The notes under the pieces are model-generated. The model searched no databases. It was given only the letters and a program-made list of their open reading frames with translations, and had not been told where the DNA came from. Position numbers and translations under genes: made by a program. Below, piece by piece: positions 1 through 8,011 of a stretch of 64,000 nt of DNA. Position 1 is the first letter of the stretch, and each line of letters starts with the position of its first letter. Origin of the DNA: an uncultured Dysosmobacter sp. (GTDB lineage: Bacteria > Bacillota > Clostridia > Oscillospirales > Oscillospiraceae); assembly GCF_947631635.1 (NCBI RefSeq), contig NZ_CANRMB010000013.1, forward strand, positions 1 to 64,000, read 5' to 3'.

Positions 1-1032
1 TCGCACGCACGGTGTGAAGCGGGGGAAAAGGTGGAAAGCGGCGCTGACGCGCCGCTCAGACCTTACCTATCGCTATCCTGGCGGCCCTCCGACCTTCAGC
101 AGCGGGAGGGCCGGATCATCCGGCAGGGCAACGAGAATGACGAGGTGGACATCTACACCTATGTCACCGAGAACACCTTTGACAGCTATCTCTATCAGCT
201 GGTGGAGGGCAAGCAGAAGTTCATCGGGCAGATCATGACCAGCAAATCCCCAGTCCGGTCCTGCGAGGATATAGACGAAACCGCCCTGTCCTACGCGGAG
301 ATCAAGGCCCTCTGCACCGGCAATCCCCACATCAAGGAGAAGATGGACTTGGACATTGACGTGCAGCGGCTTCGGCTCCTGAAGGCCAACCACCTCAGCC
401 AGCGGTATGCCCTGGAGGACCAGATCATCAAAGAACTGCCCCAGCAGATCGCACGGTTTGAGCAGTATATTGAGGATTATCTTTCCGATATGGACCGGCT
501 GAAAGAGAACACCCATCCCAACAAGGACGGCTTCTCCCCCATGGAGGTGGAGGGGACCGTCTACACCGACAAGAAAGCCGCGGGCAGCGCTATCCTCGCC
601 GCCTGCAAAGCCATGACCAGCCCCGATCCTGTCCCTTTGGGCCAGTACCGGGGCTTTACTATGGACTTGTCCTTTGATTCTTTTAAGAGAGAGTTCCAAA
701 TCACTCTGAAAGGAACAACTCACCTCACCGCGCCCATCGGCTCCGACATTTTTGGCAATATTCTTCGACTAGATCATCTGCTGGATGGTATGGAAGATCG
801 GATGCGCGCCTGCAAGGAACAACTTGAAAATACCAAACTACAACTCGAAAATGCCAAACTGGAGGTGGATAAGCCCTTCCCCCATGAGGACGAACTGAAA
901 ACAAAATCCGCCCGTCTGGACGAGTTGAACATCCTGCTGAACATGGACAAACGGGAGAACGAGATCGTGGATGGAGATGTGGGGGATGAAGTCACAGCCC
1001 CCGCCCGCGGCAACCCCGACCGGGAACGCTGA
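1..1032 (+). CDS. SNF2-type DEAD/DEAH helicase, C-terminal part (5' end outside window)
   Basis: This is the end of the large helicase (often fused to a methylase) carried by Clostridia ICEs, probably acting on element DNA. Motif VI is visible as QQREGRIIRQGNEN near the start, followed by the helical C-terminal region with heptad-like runs such as QLENTKLQLENAKLE. The frame is open from base 1, so a start cannot be chosen. The first ~25 residues do not match the usual sequence before motif VI (normally ...ALHHLD.PWRPSDLQQ), whereas WRPSDLQQ onward does. The first ~85 bases may therefore be diverged, frameshifted or low-quality sequence at a contig end. The 3' part is intact. Confidence 0.8.
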   Translation, partial: SHARCEAGEKVESGADAPLRPYLSLSWRPSDLQQREGRIIRQGNENDEVDIYTYVTENTFDSYLYQLVEGKQKFIGQIMTSKSPVRSCEDIDETALSYAEIKALCTGNPHIKEKMDLDIDVQRLRLLKANHLSQRYALEDQIIKELPQQIARFEQYIEDYLSDMDRLKENTHPNKDGFSPMEVEGTVYTDKKAAGSAILAACKAMTSPDPVPLGQYRGFTMDLSFDSFKREFQITLKGTTHLTAPIGSDIFGNILRLDHLLDGMEDRMRACKEQLENTKLQLENAKLEVDKPFPHEDELKTKSARLDELNILLNMDKRENEIVDGDVGDEVTAPARGNPDRER

Positions 1033-1126
1033 CCGCGCAGCGGCACATCATCGTGCCGCTTACATATCCGCACCTTTGCGCACACAGACGGCGTATGGTA
1101 TCCTGTCCGTGACAGGAGGTGTGGAT

Positions 1127-1354
1127 ATGCGGAAAATCCGTGTCAATCAGGTCCGATGTAACCGCTGCGGGGAGGTAATCGTTTCCCGCACCCGACACGA
1201 CCTGTGGTGGTGCAGTTGCCGGAGTGTGGCCGTGGACGGTGGGACCGACTATCTGCGGCGGATCACAGGTGACACTTCCGCTTCCTATACGGAACTCAGC
1301 GAGTACGAGGGCGAGCCGATCCATACAAGCGGAGCGCAGGACGGGGCCGGTTAA
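1127..1354 (+). CDS. DUF7695-like small zinc-ribbon protein
   Basis: A 75-aa protein with CNRCG near residue 10 and WWCSC near residue 30, a plausible four-cysteine zinc site, followed by AVDGGTDYLRR. I recall this pattern from the DUF7695 family of ICE and plasmid proteins; its function is unknown. The frame is open upstream to 971, but the ATG at 1127 has a strong Shine-Dalgarno (AGGAGGT, 1114-1120), so it is taken as the start. It lies about 95 bp after the helicase, in the same orientation. Confidence 0.75.
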   Translation: MRKIRVNQVRCNRCGEVIVSRTRHDLWWCSCRSVAVDGGTDYLRRITGDTSASYTELSEYEGEPIHTSGAQDGAG

Positions 1355-1411
1355 CAAGTATCCGGCGTACCGATACAATAAAAAAGCAAAGCAGAAAGGA
1401 CAAGATAAGAG

Positions 1412-1690
1412 ATGGAGCAACAGGATATGATGGGGCAGCCCGAACACGATACCGGCCTGCCAGCTGACAGGAGTTATCTGGAGTGCGGCCTGCCTGACTT
1501 TCTGCGGGAGTCCATCGCGCAGATGCAGGCGGCCTGGGACCGGCTGGATCGGGGCGAAGAGGACCTGCGCTGGGACTGCGACTACTGTAATTTGCAGACG
1601 GACATCAACAACGCGGAGGTTAACCAAGTCATCAGCTCGGAACAGGCATGGTATCTCCGGGAGAAGTATCTGCGAATAGAGCGAGAGTGA
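1412..1690 (+). CDS. Hypothetical ICE protein, 92 aa
   Basis: Unrecognised soluble protein, acidic, with CDYCN near residue 57 and a C-terminal AWYLREKYL segment predicted helical by eye. AGAAAGGA lies upstream of the ATG at a workable distance. It follows the DUF7695-like gene with the same strand and base composition, so it probably belongs to the same ICE accessory operon. No function can be assigned. Confidence 0.65.
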   Translation: MEQQDMMGQPEHDTGLPADRSYLECGLPDFLRESIAQMQAAWDRLDRGEEDLRWDCDYCNLQTDINNAEVNQVISSEQAWYLREKYLRIERE

Positions 1691-1745
1691 GAAGCTGTAC
1701 CTGCCAGTGAAGCGGATTACCAGATGATTTGATATGGAGGGCGTT

Positions 1746-1951
1746 ATGAGCGATCAGGTGATGAACCAATCCCGGTCAGACCGTCAACTCCAGGAGGACT
1801 GCGCGGCGATTTACGAAGCCCTGGAAATGACCAGACCGGATGCTCAAAAGGCCATTGAAAGCCTGCGCTGGGAATCGTCCGACACACCAGAACCGCCCTG
1901 GCTGAGATCAATGCGGAGATCAGAGCGGCCAGAGAGGAACAGAAGAAGTGA
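1746..1951 (+). pseudogene. Antitoxin-like gene of a decayed toxin-antitoxin pair, frameshifted
   Basis: The ATG at 1746 has GGAGGG just upstream. The frame reads well through KAIESLRWESSDTPE, then becomes Arg/Ser-rich. One frame over, the sequence continues as ALAEINAEIRAAREEQKK and stops at 1951, a typical tail of small antitoxins that precede PIN toxins. A single-base indel near 1880-1890 would restore one ORF of about 68 codons. The stop overlaps the GTG of the next toxin-like remnant, as expected for a coupled pair. The family is inferred from context. Confidence 0.5.
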
Positions 1952-2060
1952 GAGTGAACTACTACGCTGTGTTCAACACCAACGTGCTGGTGGCTACCCT
2001 CCTGAGAAAGCACCCATACGGGCCTACGGTCTTCGCATGGCAAGTAACAGGGCGTCATAG
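1948..2060 (+). pseudogene. N-terminal remnant of a PIN-domain toxin
   Basis: Reading from GTG 1948 gives VRVNYYAVFNTNVLVATLLR, the N-terminal signature of the PIN family (normally VFDTNVLVS.LL). The catalytic Asp is replaced by Asn, and similarity is lost about 35 codons in. The remaining ~100 residues of a PIN toxin are absent. Together with the preceding antitoxin-like fragment this is a dead toxin-antitoxin module. Too short and frame-shifted to be a working gene. Confidence 0.5.
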
Positions 2061-2109
2061 TGATTGCACAGCTGGGGGATATTCAAATTCTCCCGGCTGC
2101 CGATTTCCC

Positions 2110-2138
2110 TTGTAATCGCGTGAAAATCGCGATATAAT
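2110..2138 (+). promoter_or_regulatory. SigA-type promoter of the ATP-binding protein gene
   Basis: TTGTAA (2110-2115), 17-bp spacer, TATAAT (2133-2138). Downstream, GATAAT occurs three times between about 2142 and 2167, a possible regulator site. It sits 50 bp upstream of the ATG at 2190. Confidence 0.6.
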
Positions 2139-2189
2139 TTAGATAATCGAGATAATGCCGGATAATAAATCTTTGGAGGTGATACATCC

Positions 2190-3500
2190 ATGCGGTACGA
2201 GGAAAGTGCTGTGCTGGAATTAAAGGAACAGGTCAATGCAGATTTCAAAAAAGAGATCATCGCCTTTGCCAATACGGACGGCGGCGAGATATTTGTCGGC
2301 GTTGCGAAGGACGGCAGCATCACGGGCGTAGAAAACGCCGAGGCGGAGATGGAGCGGATCGGCAACATGATCCGGGATGGCATCAAGCCGGACCTGACCG
2401 CCTACACCGCCATTGAAAAGGTCATGGAGGGCGGTAAGGCATTGATCCATGTCACAGTGTCCCGCGGCTTGAAGCGGCCTTACCACCTGATCGACAAGGG
2501 GCTGAAACCGTCAGGTGTTTTTGTACGGCACGGAGTTTCCTCCGTCCCGGCCACGGATGAGGCCATCCGCGAGATGATAAGAGACAGTGATGGGACAGCC
2601 TTTGACAAAATGCGCTCCACCAATCAGGAGTTGACCTTTCAGTACGCCCAGGACTTTTTTTCCAAATCCAGGCTGGAGTTTGATGAAGTCCACAAGCATA
2701 CACTGGGACTGATCGACGGGGACGGCTACTACACCAATACCGCCCTGCTGCTCTCAGACCAATGCGGCCATATCATCCGCTGCGCCGTCTACGAGGGGAC
2801 GGGGAAAAACAAGTTCAAGACGCGCAAGGAGTTCTCCGGTTCCATTTTGAAGCAGGTGGATGACACCTATGAATTTTTGCAGCTGAATAACGGCCTGCAC
2901 TCCACATTTGAGGGGCTGCGGCGGATCGACAATCTGGACTACCCGGAGGCCGCGTTGAGAGAGGCGCTGCTGAACGCCGTTGTCCATCGGGACTATGATT
3001 ATTCCGGCAGTATCATCATCAACATCTACGATGACCGCATGGAATTTATCTCCCTGGGTGGGCTGGTCAAGGGACTGACACTCCAGGACATTCAGAGTGG
3101 GGCCTCCCAGCCCCGGAACATGGTGATCGCCAATATCTTCTACCGTCTGGACCTGATTGAAAGCTATGGGACCGGGATACAGAAGATCATGGAAAGCTAC
3201 GCTTCCTGCATGGATCAGCCGGTGTTTAGTCCCGCGCCCGCGTCCTTTGTCGTGACCCTGCCCAACCGTAATCACGCTCATACCGCTGTTTTTGACGCCG
3301 CGCTGACATACGAGGAAAACATCTTAAATCTGCTTCAAAGCCGGGATCATGTGACCCGTAAGGAAGTGGAGCAGTTTTTGGGATGCTCCGCCTTTCCCGC
3401 GACCAACGCGCTCAATTCGCTGATCCGGCAGGGTAAAATCGTCAAAACAGGTACGGCGCGGGGAACACGCTATGTCTTAGCCAATCAACAGATCAAATAA
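2190..3500 (+). CDS. Schlafen/AlbA-type ATP-binding protein (COG2865-like)
   Basis: 436 aa. The N-terminus (ESAVLELKEQV, FANTDGGEIFVGVAKDG) is the Schlafen AlbA_2 nucleic-acid-binding domain. The centre, with EALLNAVVHRDYDYSG and the glycine-containing YGTGIQKI near residues 260-335, is the GHKL-type ATPase domain of COG2865. A C-terminal winged helix (HVTRKEVEQFLGCS) completes the usual layout. Such proteins are annotated as putative transcriptional regulators or helicases and are common in mobile elements; the biochemical role here is unknown. GGAGG lies just before ATG 2190, and a good promoter is upstream. The protein appears full length. Confidence 0.85.
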   Translation: MRYEESAVLELKEQVNADFKKEIIAFANTDGGEIFVGVAKDGSITGVENAEAEMERIGNMIRDGIKPDLTAYTAIEKVMEGGKALIHVTVSRGLKRPYHLIDKGLKPSGVFVRHGVSSVPATDEAIREMIRDSDGTAFDKMRSTNQELTFQYAQDFFSKSRLEFDEVHKHTLGLIDGDGYYTNTALLLSDQCGHIIRCAVYEGTGKNKFKTRKEFSGSILKQVDDTYEFLQLNNGLHSTFEGLRRIDNLDYPEAALREALLNAVVHRDYDYSGSIIINIYDDRMEFISLGGLVKGLTLQDIQSGASQPRNMVIANIFYRLDLIESYGTGIQKIMESYASCMDQPVFSPAPASFVVTLPNRNHAHTAVFDAALTYEENILNLLQSRDHVTRKEVEQFLGCSAFPATNALNSLIRQGKIVKTGTARGTRYVLANQQIK

Positions 3501-3525
3501 ACTGGAGGAACAACGGGACCAGATT

Positions 3526-3890
3526 GGTCGGATGCCGCAATCCACCTCTGACGAGATCGTTGAGAAATATGTAGAGATGAATGTGGCGCACCCATTCCGG
3601 GAGGAGAACGGGAGAAGCCCCCAGCTCTGGCTGGACGCGATACTGAAACAGGAACTTCGGCAGGTCATTGACTGGAGCTGGGTTGACAAGCAGGACTATC
3701 TACTGGCGATGGAACGCAGCCCTGTCCGGGATCTGGAAATCAAGGCCCTTTTAAGAGCAGTCGAATCAACGACCGGGAGGTTTATATGAAGGGCGTGGAT
3801 GCAAGTTACCACTACGAGGGCTACGACGTCTACAAGGCGGCGCTGCGTAGTGAGCGGCCACGGCAGAAACCGGGCCGGGATGCCCGATAA
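3526..3890 (+). pseudogene. Fic-family protein, 5'-truncated and frameshifted
   Basis: From RMPQST onward this matches the Fic gene at 39822-40382, including NVAHPFRE and GRS.LWLDAILK. The Fic motif is damaged: HPFREENGR instead of HPFREGNGR. Near 3765-3780 the reading frame shifts: the next frame gives INDREVYMKGVDASYHYEGY, the usual C-terminus of this Fic family, ending at 3890. The N-terminal ~80 residues are missing; the upstream sequence belongs to the tail of the preceding gene region. Not functional as an AMPylase. Confidence 0.75.
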
Positions 3891-3909
3891 AATGATCACA
3901 TGCCTTTTT

Positions 3910-3939
3910 GGCAAGGCCGTGTCTGCGGCCTTGCCGTTT
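3910..3939 (+). terminator. Rho-independent terminator
   Basis: GGCAAGGCCG / CGGCCTTGCC stem (3910-3919, 3925-3934) followed by GTTTT. A second hairpin (AGCCGGGAG / CTCCCGGCT) follows within 3945-3979, ahead of the DUF3848 gene. Confidence 0.7.
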
Positions 3940-4006
3940 TACATAGCCGGGAGGTTTTCATCTGGAGATCTCCCGGCTATCACTATTTTATAAGGAGTGA
4001 TACAGC

Positions 4007-4345
4007 ATGGCCAACAAAGAAATGATGCGCCAACTTTATGAACGGATGGTAGCCGAGCAGCAGAAGTATAAGGCATGGCTTCTGGAGCAGCCCCCCAATG
4101 TGATCCTGGACAATACCTGCAAATTCACGGTCCGGGAGGACATTGTGATGGAGTTGGAGGTACTGGAACTGACGGACGCCCAGGCCGCGGCCCTATTGCG
4201 GTCCCGGACCCCGCTGGCGGATGTTTACAAGGCATGGCAGCAGGCGGAAACTAACCACATGAACGATGTACGGGATGTGATCGAGGCCCGTGCCAACGCC
4301 ATCATACAGGCTGAAAAGGAAAAGGGCCAGCGGGAGGAACGGTAG
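4007..4345 (+). CDS. DUF3848-like protein
   Basis: 112 aa, helical, with the WLLEQPP, REDIVMELE and LTDAQAAALLRSRTPLADVYK segments I associate with DUF3848, found beside DUF3991/TOPRIM genes in Clostridia ICEs. AAGGAGTG precedes the ATG. Its stop lies immediately before the next gene's ATG (4347), indicating translational coupling. No enzymatic motif is visible; the role in the element is unknown. Confidence 0.75.
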   Translation: MANKEMMRQLYERMVAEQQKYKAWLLEQPPNVILDNTCKFTVREDIVMELEVLELTDAQAAALLRSRTPLADVYKAWQQAETNHMNDVRDVIEARANAIIQAEKEKGQREER

Positions 4346-4346
4346 G

Positions 4347-5297
4347 ATGGGCTATGTCACCCCGGAGCAGATCGCCCAGGCCAAGGAATGGGACCTGCTG
4401 ACCTATCTCCAGCGGTATGACCCGCACCAGCTCGTCCATGTGGGCGGAAGCACCTACTGCACCCGTGAGCATGACAGCTTGAAGATCAGCAACGGAAAAT
4501 GGAACTGGTTCTCCCGCAAAATCGGCGGGAAAACGGCCCTGGACTATCTTATCAAGGTCCAGGGCTTTTCCTTTACCGAGGCGGTGGAAGCCCTGACGGG
4601 GCCGAACTTCTCTCTCCCGTCTCCGGCACCTCAAGCCCGGCCAAAGGAGCAGGGACCCCGGAAGCTGGTCCTCCCCCAAGCCAGCCGGTGCGCCACCCAC
4701 ATGGTCAACTATCTTCATGGGCGGGGTATTGACTATGATGTGATCGATTACTGCATCCAGACCGGGCGTTTGTATGAAAGTCTGCCCTATCACAACGCCG
4801 TATTCGTGGGCCGGGACCGGCAGGGCCAGCCCCGCTACGCCGCCCTGCGGGGCATCATAGGGGACTTCAAGGGCGAGGCCCCCGGCAGCGACAAGCGGTA
4901 TTCCTTTGCCATCGCGGAGGACCCTGCCGCACCCAGCGTCCACCTGTTTGAATCGGCTATTGACCTATTGAGCTACGCCACCCTGCTGAAAATGAAGGGC
5001 CGGGACTGGCGGCAGGACGCCATGCTCTCCCTGGGTGGGGTGTTCAAGCAGAAACAGGAGTTTGTCATCCCCATGGCTCTCAGCCAGTACCTTCAGGACC
5101 ACCCCGGCGTCCACACGCTCTGCCTCCACCTGGACAATGACGAGGTGGGCCGGGACGCAGCAGCGGGTATCATGGCCGGCCTGGGGAACAGATACGAGGT
5201 ATTGGACAGGCCGCCACCCAGCGGCAAGGATGTAAACGATCTGCTGCTCCAGCGGAGGTTGGGGCAGGCAAAGAGGAAGGAGGAATGGAGCCGGTGA
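4347..5297 (+). CDS. DUF3991 and TOPRIM domain protein (primase-like)
   Basis: 316 aa. The N-terminal part carries a short CHC2-like, zinc-finger-derived region (GGSTYCTREHDSLKIS) and the DUF3991 middle. The C-terminal half holds a TOPRIM fold: LFESAIDLLSY (conserved Glu) and LHLDNDEVGRDAA (DxD). These proteins resemble primases and are thought to serve element replication or transfer. The frame is open back to 4290, but ATG 4347, with GGAGG at 4333-4337 and adjacent to the previous stop, is preferred. The 3' end overlaps the ParM-like gene. Confidence 0.85.
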   Translation: MGYVTPEQIAQAKEWDLLTYLQRYDPHQLVHVGGSTYCTREHDSLKISNGKWNWFSRKIGGKTALDYLIKVQGFSFTEAVEALTGPNFSLPSPAPQARPKEQGPRKLVLPQASRCATHMVNYLHGRGIDYDVIDYCIQTGRLYESLPYHNAVFVGRDRQGQPRYAALRGIIGDFKGEAPGSDKRYSFAIAEDPAAPSVHLFESAIDLLSYATLLKMKGRDWRQDAMLSLGGVFKQKQEFVIPMALSQYLQDHPGVHTLCLHLDNDEVGRDAAAGIMAGLGNRYEVLDRPPPSGKDVNDLLLQRRLGQAKRKEEWSR

Positions 5298-6217
5298 AAG
5301 ACCATCAGGGCATGAAGATCATCGGGATAGACAATGGCTACGGCAACATCAAGACTGCAAACTGCTGTTTTCCCGCGGGGCTGACCGTTCATGACGCAGA
5401 GCCGGTATTCAAAGACGATCTGCTGGTCTATGACGGACGCTACTACCTGATTGGGACAGGCCACAAGGAGTTTAAGGCGGACAAGACCGGGGACGATGAC
5501 TACTATATCCTCACCCTGGCCGCTATCGCCCGTGAGCTGAATGTATATGGCCTGACAGACGCCACGGTATATCTTGCAGTGGGATTGCCCCTCACCTGGG
5601 TAAGCCGGCAACGGGAGGATTTCAAAGCCTACCTCACGCGGAACCGGGAACTGGCTTTTACCTTCCGGGGAAAAGCCTACCGGGTGGAGATCGCCGGGGT
5701 GGATGTGTTTCCCCAGGGCTTCGCGGCAGTGGCCGGCCAGATCAGGGACTTCCAGGGCGTGAATATGCTCTGTGACATTGGCAACGGCACCATGAACATC
5801 ATGTTCATCAACGACCGCAAGCCTGTTGTGGACCGGATGTTTACTGAGAAGTATGGCACCCATCAATGTATGCTGGCCGTCCGGGAGAATGTTATGCGGA
5901 CCCACCATGCCACGGTGGACGAGTCGATCATCAACCGGGTGCTGCGGTTCGGCACAGCGGATATTCGGGAGGACTACCTGACCACCATCCGGGAAACCGC
6001 CGCAGAGTATGTGGGCGAGATTTTCCGCATCCTGCGGGAGCATGAGTACAACCCCGCTCTTATGCGGCTCCATGTGCTGGGCGGCGGAAGCTGTCTGGTC
6101 CGCAACTTCGGGGCTTATGACGCCGACCGCGTAACGATCTACGAGGATATCTGCGCCACCGCCAAGGGCTATGAGTTCCTGTGTGAGCAGGCTTTGCACA
6201 GGGGGACGAGAGAATGA
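5285..6217 (+). CDS. parM: ParM/StbA-family actin-like segregation ATPase
   Basis: 310 aa. Actin-fold signatures: phosphate-1 loop IGIDNGYGNIK near residue 13, phosphate-2 region CDIGNGTMNIMFI near 165, adenosine motif VLGGGSCLVRN near 265. Family members polymerise into filaments that push plasmid copies apart; on an ICE this would stabilise the excised circle. AAGGAGG sits very close to ATG 5285; ATG 5312 (MKIIGIDNG) is an alternative start. It overlaps the next gene by ATGA, the normal ParM-ParR arrangement. Confidence 0.85.
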   Translation: MEPVKDHQGMKIIGIDNGYGNIKTANCCFPAGLTVHDAEPVFKDDLLVYDGRYYLIGTGHKEFKADKTGDDDYYILTLAAIARELNVYGLTDATVYLAVGLPLTWVSRQREDFKAYLTRNRELAFTFRGKAYRVEIAGVDVFPQGFAAVAGQIRDFQGVNMLCDIGNGTMNIMFINDRKPVVDRMFTEKYGTHQCMLAVRENVMRTHHATVDESIINRVLRFGTADIREDYLTTIRETAAEYVGEIFRILREHEYNPALMRLHVLGGGSCLVRNFGAYDADRVTIYEDICATAKGYEFLCEQALHRGTRE

Positions 6218-6495
6218 ATACCAAACGGTTTTCGCTCCGATTTAACCTTGACCGGGAGGATGACCGCAGGGCATGGGAAGCCCTGCACCGCATGGACACC
6301 CGATCCATCAATCAGGAGATCATCGCCAGGATCAACGCAAAAGAGCAAACCGATGTGTTGAAAGAGCTGATCCGTCAGACCGTATCTGAAGAATTGGAGC
6401 GAACCGCAAAGAACAGCCGTGACCGGCCAGCAGCGCAGGCGGAAGCCAGCGCGGAGGACCTAAACACCGTGTTTGACTTCCTGAACAGTTTTTAG
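6214..6495 (+). CDS. Putative ParR-like centromere-binding partner
   Basis: 93 aa. The N-terminus KRFSLRFNLDREDDRRAWEALH resembles a ribbon-helix-helix, and the C-terminus (AEDLNTVFDFLNSF) is a short acidic/hydrophobic tail of the kind ParR uses to contact ParM. Sequence identity to known ParR proteins is not recognised; the call rests on size, the predicted fold and the four-base overlap with parM. Two identical hairpins lie directly downstream. Confidence 0.6.
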   Translation: MNTKRFSLRFNLDREDDRRAWEALHRMDTRSINQEIIARINAKEQTDVLKELIRQTVSEELERTAKNSRDRPAAQAEASAEDLNTVFDFLNSF

Positions 6496-6521
6496 CGGCA
6501 TCACCTATGATGCCGCTTTTT
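6495..6521 (+). terminator. Terminator after parMR
   Basis: Perfect 9-bp stem GCGGCATCA/TGATGCCGC with loop CCTA, followed by five T. It overlaps the last base of the ParR stop codon. Confidence 0.75.
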
Positions 6522-6540
6522 CCCGCCCGTCGAGGGGAAT

Positions 6541-6560
6541 GGCATCACCTATGATGCCGC
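6541..6560 (+). repeat. Second copy of the parMR hairpin
   Basis: GGCATCACCTATGATGCC repeats the terminator stem-loop 25 bp downstream, without a T-run. Exact duplication of stem and loop suggests a protein-binding site or duplication rather than a second terminator. Confidence 0.6.
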
Positions 6561-6588
6561 AAAAATCATAATAGGAGCTTGTCACTCC

Positions 6589-6966
6589 ATGAGTGAAAAG
6601 GCCCTGTGTGAAGTCAATATGACCTATGTAACCATGCGAAGTTATTTTCGCGCAGCAGAACGTGCCCGCCAGCATTTGTCCGGCTTCATTGTGTTCTCTC
6701 CGGCCAGCTTTGACAAGGAGTATTCCGTGGAAAGCCGTACCTATGCGGTGTCCAGCGACAACAAGGCGTTTCGGCCTAATATAGGCGGATATTCCATCTA
6801 TGCTTCGTCCCTGGATGGCTCCGATCCCTGTGTCCGCCTGGAACAGTATATGGCATCGGAGTACGGCGGCAAGAACGGCTGGCAAATTGAGCGGTACTAT
6901 ATGATGTCCGATGAAGTGGAGCGGGCGAAGGCCCTCATGCGAACCGAAAAAGAGCATGAGCGATAA
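6589..6966 (+). CDS. Hypothetical ICE protein, 125 aa
   Basis: Unrecognised soluble protein, rich in Tyr and Ser (YSVESRTYAVSSDNKAF, NIGGYSIYASSLDGSDP), with a C-terminal helix (SDEVERAKALMRTEKE). AGGAGCTTG lies before ATG 6589. The same strand and composition as the neighbours support a real ICE gene. It is followed by a 180-bp non-coding stretch with three hairpins. Confidence 0.6.
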   Translation: MSEKALCEVNMTYVTMRSYFRAAERARQHLSGFIVFSPASFDKEYSVESRTYAVSSDNKAFRPNIGGYSIYASSLDGSDPCVRLEQYMASEYGGKNGWQIERYYMMSDEVERAKALMRTEKEHER

Positions 6967-6994
6967 CAAAGAGGCCAAGCCCGCACACTCTTCA

Positions 6995-7083
6995 GCGCCG
7001 CAGGCGCGGAGGATGGCGGTATTGTCTTAGCAAGCAACGAATCTGTCCGTACAGATTCCGCTTGACAGGGGCTCGCCGCCCCT
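6995..7083. other. Hairpin cluster, candidate oriT region
   Basis: Non-coding gap between 6967 and 7165. It contains GCGCC/GGCGC (6995-7007), GAATCTGT-CCGT-ACAGATTC (7039-7058) and AGGGGC-TCGCC-GCCCCT (7067-7083). Series of short inverted repeats upstream of mobC and relaxase genes are typical of transfer origins. No nic consensus was recognised, so this is only a candidate. Confidence 0.35.
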
Positions 7084-7124
7084 ATGACCCCGCCAAAATT
7101 CATGGATGCAGTCCGCCCAAAATG

Positions 7125-7133
7125 TGATATAAT
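7125..7133 (+). promoter_or_regulatory. Extended -10 promoter for the fic gene
   Basis: TGATATAAT, an extended -10 element with perfect TATAAT at 7128-7133, lies 33 bp upstream of the fic ATG. No convincing -35 hexamer is visible. Confidence 0.55.
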
Positions 7134-7165
7134 GAAGAAAACTCTTGCAGACAGGGAGGGCTACC

Positions 7166-7939
7166 ATGACCGACTATGAAAAGGCGCTGGCTCTATGGCA
7201 GCGCAAGCACATCACCACGGATGCGGAGTTGGCCGAGGCCCTGAACGGCCACAGCATTTCTTTCGCCTACCACTCCGGGAAACTGGAAAATGAGAATATC
7301 ACCTACCACGACACGCGGGAGATTTTCGAGCATGACGGCGTGACCTCCTATACCGGCGACCTGCGCACTCTGTTTGAAATCCGCAACGCGAAAGAGGCCA
7401 ACGAACTGTTCCTCCGCGCGTTCCGGGAGCGGCGGGCGCTGGACGAGGCGTTTGTCAAGGAATTGCAGCTCCAGTTGACCCACGGCACCTATGACACCCG
7501 CCGCTGGCAGCTGGGGGAGCGCCCCGGCGAATACAAGCGCCACGACTATGTGACGGGCCGTGAGGAAGTGGGCGCCGCGCCGGAGGACGTGGCGGACGAG
7601 ATGGGCGAGTTGCTTTCTGAGATCCAGGACGTCCCTGTGCAGAACGCATTGACCGCCGCAGCCTATTTCCATGCCAAGTTCGAGAACATCCACCCCTTTG
7701 CGGATGGAAACGGGCGCACCGGGCGACTGGCCATGAATTATTTTCTGGTGCTGCGCGACCATCCCCCCATCGTCATCCACGAGGAGGACCGCAAGGGTTA
7801 CTATGAGGCGCTGGAGGCATGGGATCGGGAGCAGGAATTGGAACCCCTGCGGCAGTTTCTTCGGGACCAGACAGCAAAGACCTGGGAAAAACAGATCGCG
7901 CGGGCGGAAAAGCAAAAGGGCCGCTCCATGGACAGATAA
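7166..7939 (+). CDS. Fic family protein (AMPylase/Doc-type)
   Basis: 257 aa with the complete Fic motif HPFADGNGRTGR near residue 180, giving the catalytic His and the anion-binding loop. The N-terminal SFAYHSGKLENENITY is related to the inhibitory SxxxE/N-type or Fic_N region. Fic enzymes transfer AMP (or another phosphate-containing group) to target hydroxyls. ATG 7166 has GGGAGGG six bases upstream. The gene is monocistronic-like: own promoter, strong terminator after. Its location next to the mobilisation genes is shared by many Clostridia ICEs; the target is unknown. The only intact Fic gene of three in the window. Confidence 0.9.
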   Translation: MTDYEKALALWQRKHITTDAELAEALNGHSISFAYHSGKLENENITYHDTREIFEHDGVTSYTGDLRTLFEIRNAKEANELFLRAFRERRALDEAFVKELQLQLTHGTYDTRRWQLGERPGEYKRHDYVTGREEVGAAPEDVADEMGELLSEIQDVPVQNALTAAAYFHAKFENIHPFADGNGRTGRLAMNYFLVLRDHPPIVIHEEDRKGYYEALEAWDREQELEPLRQFLRDQTAKTWEKQIARAEKQKGRSMDR

Positions 7940-7953
7940 CCAAATACCAGACG

Positions 7954-7986
7954 AAAGCACCAACTGCGATCAGTTGGTGCTTTTTT
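7954..7986 (+). terminator. Strong terminator after fic
   Basis: Perfect 13-bp stem AAAGCACCAACTG/CAGTTGGTGCTTT, loop CGAT, followed by T-run. Separates fic from the mobC operon. Confidence 0.9.
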
Positions 7987-8011
7987 CATGCCATAAGAAA
8001 TGAGGGAACCT

